Shown here one piece after another: positions 60,239 through 64,000 of a DNA stretch of 64,000 bases. A program made the position numbers and the translations under genes. Source of the DNA: Maricaulis sp048270095. GTDB taxonomy: Bacteria; Pseudomonadota; Alphaproteobacteria; Caulobacterales; Maricaulaceae. Within the stretch, counting starts at the first letter, position 1. Each line of letters begins with the position of its first letter. The notes beneath the pieces were generated by a model. The model saw only the letters and a program-made list of their open reading frames with translations. It had not been told where the DNA came from and made no database searches. The stretch is from the NCBI RefSeq assembly GCF_048270095.1, contig NZ_JBLWTL010000001.1, forward strand, positions 186,001 through 250,000. The letters run 5' to 3'.

Positions 60239-61060
60239 TCAGTCATCCCCCTCCATGCTCGGCACGCCCACAGCGTGGAAGCCGGCATCGACGTGGAGTG
60301 TTTCGGCGGTGCAGGACTGGCCGATATCCGAGAGCAGATAGAGCGCGGCGCCGGCGACGCCTTCCATCTTGGTGTCCTCTTTCATCATCGACCATTCGCG
60401 GCCTGTGCGCATCAGCGCCTTGCCGCCCGAAATTCCGGCCATGGCGAGGGTGCGCATCGGTCCGGCCGAGAGCGCGTTGACGCGGATACCGGCCGGGCCG
60501 AGATCGCGGGCCATATAGCGCATCGAGGCTTCCAGGGCCGCCTTGGCGACGCCCATCACATTATAGGACGGCACGACACGTTCCGAGCCGAGATAGGTCA
60601 GCGTGATCATGGCGCCGCCATTGGGCATCATGTGCGAGGCGCGCTTGCCGGCATCGACAAAGGAGAAGGCGGAGATTTCCATCGCCCGGCGCCAGCCCTC
60701 GCGGGTGGTATTCTCGGTGAAGGAACCGACCAGCTCGTCCTTGCCGGCAAAGGCAATGGCGTGGACCAGGAAATCAATCGTGCCCCACTTGTCTTCGAGC
60801 GCCTTGAAACAGGCATCCATCGAGGCCTCGTCAGTCACGTCAGCGGCCACCATGAAAGGTTCGCCGCCGAGGCTTTCGACCAGAGGCCGCACCCGGCGTT
60901 CCAGTTCCTGCCCCTGGTAGGAGAAGGCAATTTCGGCGCCCTGGGCGGCCAGTTGCTGGGCAATGCCCCAGGCGATCGAATTCTTGTTGGCGACGCCCAT
61001 GATCAGGCCCCGCTTGCCCTTCATCAGGGTCCCGGTGGGGAATTGGTTCTCACTCATCAT
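60239..61060 (-). CDS. fabI: FabI, enoyl-ACP reductase [NADH]
   Basis: This 273-aa short-chain dehydrogenase-type reductase performs the last step of each fatty acid elongation cycle. MKGKRGLIMGVANKNSIAWGIA is the FabI cofactor site; Tyr156, Tyr166 and Lys173 (SYNVMGVAK) are the catalytic set. ATG 61060 or 61057 can be the start; the ribosome site GGAG fits the second slightly better. It is the third gene of fabA-fabB-fabI. It is the usual target of triclosan-type inhibitors. Confidence 0.95.
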   Translation of the reverse strand: MMSENQFPTGTLMKGKRGLIMGVANKNSIAWGIAQQLAAQGAEIAFSYQGQELERRVRPLVESLGGEPFMVAADVTDEASMDACFKALEDKWGTIDFLVHAIAFAGKDELVGSFTENTTREGWRRAMEISAFSFVDAGKRASHMMPNGGAMITLTYLGSERVVPSYNVMGVAKAALEASMRYMARDLGPAGIRVNALSAGPMRTLAMAGISGGKALMRTGREWSMMKEDTKMEGVAGAALYLLSDIGQSCTAETLHVDAGFHAVGVPSMEGDD

Positions 61061-61095
61061 GTGTCTCCTCGCCTGCGATCACAGGTAATGTGGGA

Positions 61096-62310
61096 TCAGA
61101 CTTTCTGGAATACGACCGTGCCATTGGTGCCGCCAAAGCCGAAACTGTTCGACATGGCGGTCTGCAGATTGGCATCGCGCGTTTCGGTGACGATCGGCAG
61201 ATTGAGCGCCGCGATTTCAGGATCCATCTCGAAAATATTGATCGAGGGGGCGACGAAACCATGCTTCATCATCAGCAGCGTATAGATGGCTTCATGCACG
61301 CCGGCCGCGCCAAGCGAGTGGCCGGTCATTGATTTCGTGCCGGAAATCATCGGCGCATTATCGCCGAACACTTCCTTGACCGCGCCCATCTCCTTGATGT
61401 CGCCAACCGGCGTCGCTGTCGCGTGCGGGTTGAGATAATCGACAGGCTTGTTGACGGTTTCCATCGCCAGTTTCATCGAGCGCACGGCGCCCTCGCCGGA
61501 CGGGGCGACCATGTCATAGCCGTCCGAAGTGGCACCATAACCGGTGACTTCCGCATAGATCGTCGCGCCACGCTTCTTGGCGCGCTCATACTCCTCGAGC
61601 ACGACAACGCCGGCACCGGCGCCGCCGACAAATCCGTCGCGGTCCTTGTCGAAGGCGCGCGAGGCCTGTTGCGGTGTGTCGTTATACTTGGTCGACATTG
61701 CGCCCATGGCGTCGAACAGGTTGGAGAGCGCCCAATGGATCTCCTCGCAACCGCCGGCGAACATGACGTCCTGCTTGCCCCACTGGATCTGTTCCGTGGC
61801 AGCGCCGATGCAATGCAGCGAGGTCGTACAGGCGGAGGTGATGGAGTAATTGACGCCGAGAATCTTGAACGGTGTTGCCAGCGTCGCCGAGGCGGTCGAG
61901 CTCATCGCCTTGGGTACGGCGAAGGGGCCAACCCGTTTGGGGCCTTTTTCACGGGTGATATCCGCGGCGGCGACGATCGTGCCGGCCGAGGGGCCGCCGG
62001 AGCCCATAATGATACCGGTGCGGATATTGGAGATGTCCGACTCGGGCAGGCCCGCATCGGCGATCGCCTGTTCCATCGCCATATAATTCCAGCCGGCACC
62101 TTCCGACATGAAGCGGTAGATCCGCTTGTCGACATGTTCGGCCGGATCGACCGTCGGCTTGCCGCCGACCTGGCAGCGGAAATTATACTGCGCGAAGCTT
62201 TCCATGTGGCGGATGCCACTTTTGCCTTCTTGCAGGGATTGGGTGACGTCGGCGGCATTATTCCCGATGGGAGAAATTATGCCGAGACCAGTGACAACAA
62301 CACGGCGCAT
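61096..62310 (-). CDS. fabB: FabB, beta-ketoacyl-ACP synthase I
   Basis: This 404-aa condensing enzyme has catalytic Cys161 in ITSACTTSLHCIG, His296 in NPHATATPVGD and His331 in SMTGHSLGAAG. FabB works with FabA to elongate unsaturated intermediates. It lies 14 bp downstream of fabA and 35 bp upstream of fabI, one operon. Confidence 0.96.
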   Translation of the reverse strand: MRRVVVTGLGIISPIGNNAADVTQSLQEGKSGIRHMESFAQYNFRCQVGGKPTVDPAEHVDKRIYRFMSEGAGWNYMAMEQAIADAGLPESDISNIRTGIIMGSGGPSAGTIVAAADITREKGPKRVGPFAVPKAMSSTASATLATPFKILGVNYSITSACTTSLHCIGAATEQIQWGKQDVMFAGGCEEIHWALSNLFDAMGAMSTKYNDTPQQASRAFDKDRDGFVGGAGAGVVVLEEYERAKKRGATIYAEVTGYGATSDGYDMVAPSGEGAVRSMKLAMETVNKPVDYLNPHATATPVGDIKEMGAVKEVFGDNAPMISGTKSMTGHSLGAAGVHEAIYTLLMMKHGFVAPSINIFEMDPEIAALNLPIVTETRDANLQTAMSNSFGFGGTNGTVVFQKV

Positions 62311-62324
62311 CGCGAACTCCTGGA

Positions 62325-62849
62325 TCAGTCTTCTTGAGTTTCGGCAGGCTGGAACAGGCCCACACGCAGGTCTTTGGCCGTATAGATGATCTTGCCGTCG
62401 GCTTCGACATGGCCATCACCAATGGCCATGATGAGCCTGCGCTGGATCACCCGCTTCAGGTGGATCACATAACGGACTTTTTTGGTTTCCGGTGTGATTT
62501 CGCCGGTGAATTTCACTTCGCCGACGCCGAGCGCCCGGCCCTTGCCGGGATTGCCCTTCCAGCACAGGAAGAAACCAACCAATTGCCACATCGCATCAAG
62601 GCCGAGACAGCCTGGCATCACCGGGTCGCCCTTGAAGTGGCAGGCGAAGAACCAGAGGTCCGGATTGATGTCGAGCTCGGCGACAATATAGCCCTTGCCA
62701 TGATCGCCTGTGTCGTCATCGATATGGGTGATGCGGTCCATCATCAGCATGGGCGGGGCGGGCAGACGGGACCGGTCGGGGCCCCACATGCCACCATCTC
62801 CGGCGGCGATCAGATCTTCGTAGCTAAAAGAGCTTTGGCGTTCAGACAT
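62325..62849 (-). CDS. fabA: FabA, 3-hydroxydecanoyl-ACP dehydratase/isomerase
   Basis: This 174-aa hotdog-fold enzyme has the catalytic His71 and Asp85 in ACHFKGDPVMPGCLGLDAMW. It dehydrates 3-hydroxyacyl-ACP and isomerises the C10 product, the entry to unsaturated fatty acids. It is the first gene of fabA-fabB-fabI; in many alphaproteobacteria an irr gene is divergent upstream, but here an SH3-domain gene precedes it on the same strand. Confidence 0.96.
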   Translation of the reverse strand: MSERQSSFSYEDLIAAGDGGMWGPDRSRLPAPPMLMMDRITHIDDDTGDHGKGYIVAELDINPDLWFFACHFKGDPVMPGCLGLDAMWQLVGFFLCWKGNPGKGRALGVGEVKFTGEITPETKKVRYVIHLKRVIQRRLIMAIGDGHVEADGKIIYTAKDLRVGLFQPAETQED

Positions 62850-62942
62850 GTAACCGATCGGCTGCGCCGCGGGCCGGACAGCACATGCTGCCGTTCGCCG
62901 GGCTGGGAATGGGGACCCGGTCTTGCGTGAAAACCGGGAGGA

Positions 62943-63503
62943 TCAGCGCAGAGCGGTATCACGCGCCGCAGAGCCGCTCAAGGCGGGGCTGCCGTCATTT
63001 TCGGCTCCCGCCTCGTCGCCGCGCTCGGTGGGATAGACGCCCCAAAGTGCGTCGGCCCTTGCCCAGCCGCGATATCCCTGGCCTTCAACCCGGCACCAAC
63101 CGGTCCGGCAACGCTCCAGGGCGAGGACGACGCCGGCCTCGGCAATCGCCTCGGCAGAGGCTTCCTCGTCGGCCCGGGCGCGCAGGGTAGTGTCATGCGT
63201 GGTGACCACAGTGCGCCGGCCGGACAGGATGGATCGGTGCATCCAGGTCAATTCCCCGCCCGGATCACGAACGCGGCGCCAGTCGGGCGTTTCGGCCACG
63301 ACTTCCATCGGAAGTCCGGCGCGAACATAGCGCCAGGCGACTGGATGGGCCCGGCTTGGCCCGGACCGGCCATTGGCGACATCGAATTTGAGGCTCACGA
63401 AACGCGGTACGGCCTGACCCGAAGGCGTCGGCTGATCGTCCTGCTGCGCCAGAGTTGGCGCCGTCAGGCAGCTGAGAATGAGTAGGGCAGCAAGATGGCG
63501 CAT
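62943..63503 (-). CDS. Secreted protein with two bacterial SH3-like domains
   Basis: This is a 186-aa protein. A signal peptide (about 1-19, cut at LTAPTLAQQ) is followed by an SH3_4-type domain (RFVSLKFDVANGRSGPSRAHPVAWRYVRAGLPMEVVAE..) and a second SH3-like repeat (TLRARADEEASAEAIAEAGVVLALERC..WCRVEGQGYRGWARAD). The C-terminal 30 residues are polar and disordered. Such proteins bind peptidoglycan or proteins in the periplasm; the function is not known. Confidence 0.85.
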   Translation of the reverse strand: MRHLAALLILSCLTAPTLAQQDDQPTPSGQAVPRFVSLKFDVANGRSGPSRAHPVAWRYVRAGLPMEVVAETPDWRRVRDPGGELTWMHRSILSGRRTVVTTHDTTLRARADEEASAEAIAEAGVVLALERCRTGWCRVEGQGYRGWARADALWGVYPTERGDEAGAENDGSPALSGSAARDTALR

Positions 63504-63671
63504 GGAAGACTCCTCATCCCTATCCCTGTCCCCGGCCGGGTGAAGACCGGGTAAATTTTCCGCGAGCGAGGCGATGATATCGCCGGTGAGGGTGTAATCG
63601 GCAAATCACACCCTATATCCTCTTCCGAAGCGCCGGACCGTCAGGCCGGGCTGTTATCGTGAGGGGAAATC

Positions 63672-64000
63672 ATGCGCTTTCGTTTGGCTATATCGACCGC
63701 CGCGGCCTTGCTGGCCGCCAATTCACTGCCGGTGCTGACCAGCCCGGCGCAGGCCCAGGACGGGCCGGCGGAAATCACCGTCGACTCCACCGCGCTGGGC
63801 GATGGTCTCTACATGTTGTCGACGGGAGTGGCGGGTAATCTTGCCGTTCTCAACGGACCCGATGGCGTGGTGATGGTCGATGACCAATTGCCCAATACTG
63901 GCGATCTGATCGAGGGCGCCGTGGTCGAAATTTCCGGCGGCGATGCGCCCCGCTTCATCGTCAATACCCACTGGCATGGTGATCATACCGGCGGCAATGC
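63672..64000 (+). CDS. Secreted metallo-beta-lactamase-fold hydrolase, N-terminal fragment
   Basis: The start ATG 63672 follows GAGGGG. The window ends after 109 codons. A signal peptide (about 1-29, ending in PAQAQ) is followed by the start of the MBL fold: GLYMLSTGVAGNLAVLNGPDGVVMVDDQL and the zinc motif HWHGDHTGGN (His100, His102, Asp104, His105). The rest lies outside the window, so the subgroup (beta-lactamase, lactonase or glyoxalase-like) cannot be decided. Confidence 0.85.
   Translation, partial: MRFRLAISTAAALLAANSLPVLTSPAQAQDGPAEITVDSTALGDGLYMLSTGVAGNLAVLNGPDGVVMVDDQLPNTGDLIEGAVVEISGGDAPRFIVNTHWHGDHTGGN

Overview
The window is a 64 kb, gene-dense, GC-rich chromosomal segment of an alphaproteobacterium. 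Several gene orders point that way: hrcA-grpE divergent from rph-rdgB-hemW; rsmI-yraN-gshB-yifB; tsaB-rimI-fur-miaB-phoH-ybeY-corC-lnt; rimP-nusA-ylxR-infB; rbfA-truB-rpsO-pnp; and fabA-fabB-fabI. The combination, with a PAT/AmpG-type transporter and an S9 dipeptidyl-peptidase-like enzyme, suggests a marine stalked or prosthecate lineage such as Maricaulis, Hyphomonas or relatives. That placement is an inference; no rRNA gene is present to fix it. Almost everything is core housekeeping sequence.

Layout. 1-5.6 kb: the end of alkB, a glycine-zipper lipoprotein, a glutamate-synthase-like FMN protein, an M48 membrane protease, grpE and hrcA. 5.7-9.5 kb: rph, rdgB and hemW, interrupted by a reverse-strand module (38-aa membrane peptide, DUF2975 protein, YozG-type HTH regulator). 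9.5-15.7 kb: an LpoA-like lipoprotein divergent from rsmI-yraN-BON lipoprotein-gshB-yifB. 15.7-19.5 kb: a 15-bp tandem-repeat tract, a hybrid histidine kinase and an AmpG-like permease. 19.5-20 kb: a repeat-rich spacer. 20-30.6 kb: maeB divergent from mutS-glnD-murJ-trpS. 30.6-36.6 kb: a PCuAC copper chaperone, an unknown membrane protein, a universal stress protein, nfuA, a RutE-like reductase, tsaB, rimI, fur and a TetA-like exporter. 36.7-42.5 kb: miaB, phoH, ybeY, corC, lnt and an XRE regulator. 42.6-53.8 kb: trmB, rimP, nusA, ylxR, infB, a reverse-strand SnoaL-like gene, rbfA, truB, rpsO and pnp. 53.9-58.7 kb: a LytTR membrane regulator divergent from an acyltransferase-3 protein, then a secreted S9 peptidase. 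58.7-60.2 kb: a non-coding stretch and a strikingly AT-rich two-gene island. 60.2-64 kb: fabI, fabB, fabA, an SH3-domain secreted protein and the start of a metallo-beta-lactamase-fold enzyme.

How the genes work together. The densest block is translation and RNA metabolism: ribosome maturation (rimP, rbfA, ybeY, rimI), tRNA modification (miaB, trmB, tsaB, truB), rRNA modification (rsmI), initiation and termination (infB, nusA) and RNA decay (pnp, rph). The second theme is the envelope: murJ, lnt, LpoA-like, AmpG-like, M48 and fab genes. Many genes overlap by 1-8 bases and several use TTG or GTG starts at these overlaps, consistent with translational coupling.

I did not find an unmistakable new multi-gene system. 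The best candidates for something undescribed are: the AT-rich pair at 59.1-60.1 kb; a promoter plus intrinsic terminator in front of rimP-nusA-infB that looks like an attenuator; the small-peptide/DUF2975/HTH module inside rph-rdgB; a hairpin RNA candidate downstream of rph; and a 13-copy 15-bp tandem repeat in front of the hybrid kinase. All functions are assigned by reading protein motifs by eye; no database search was run.
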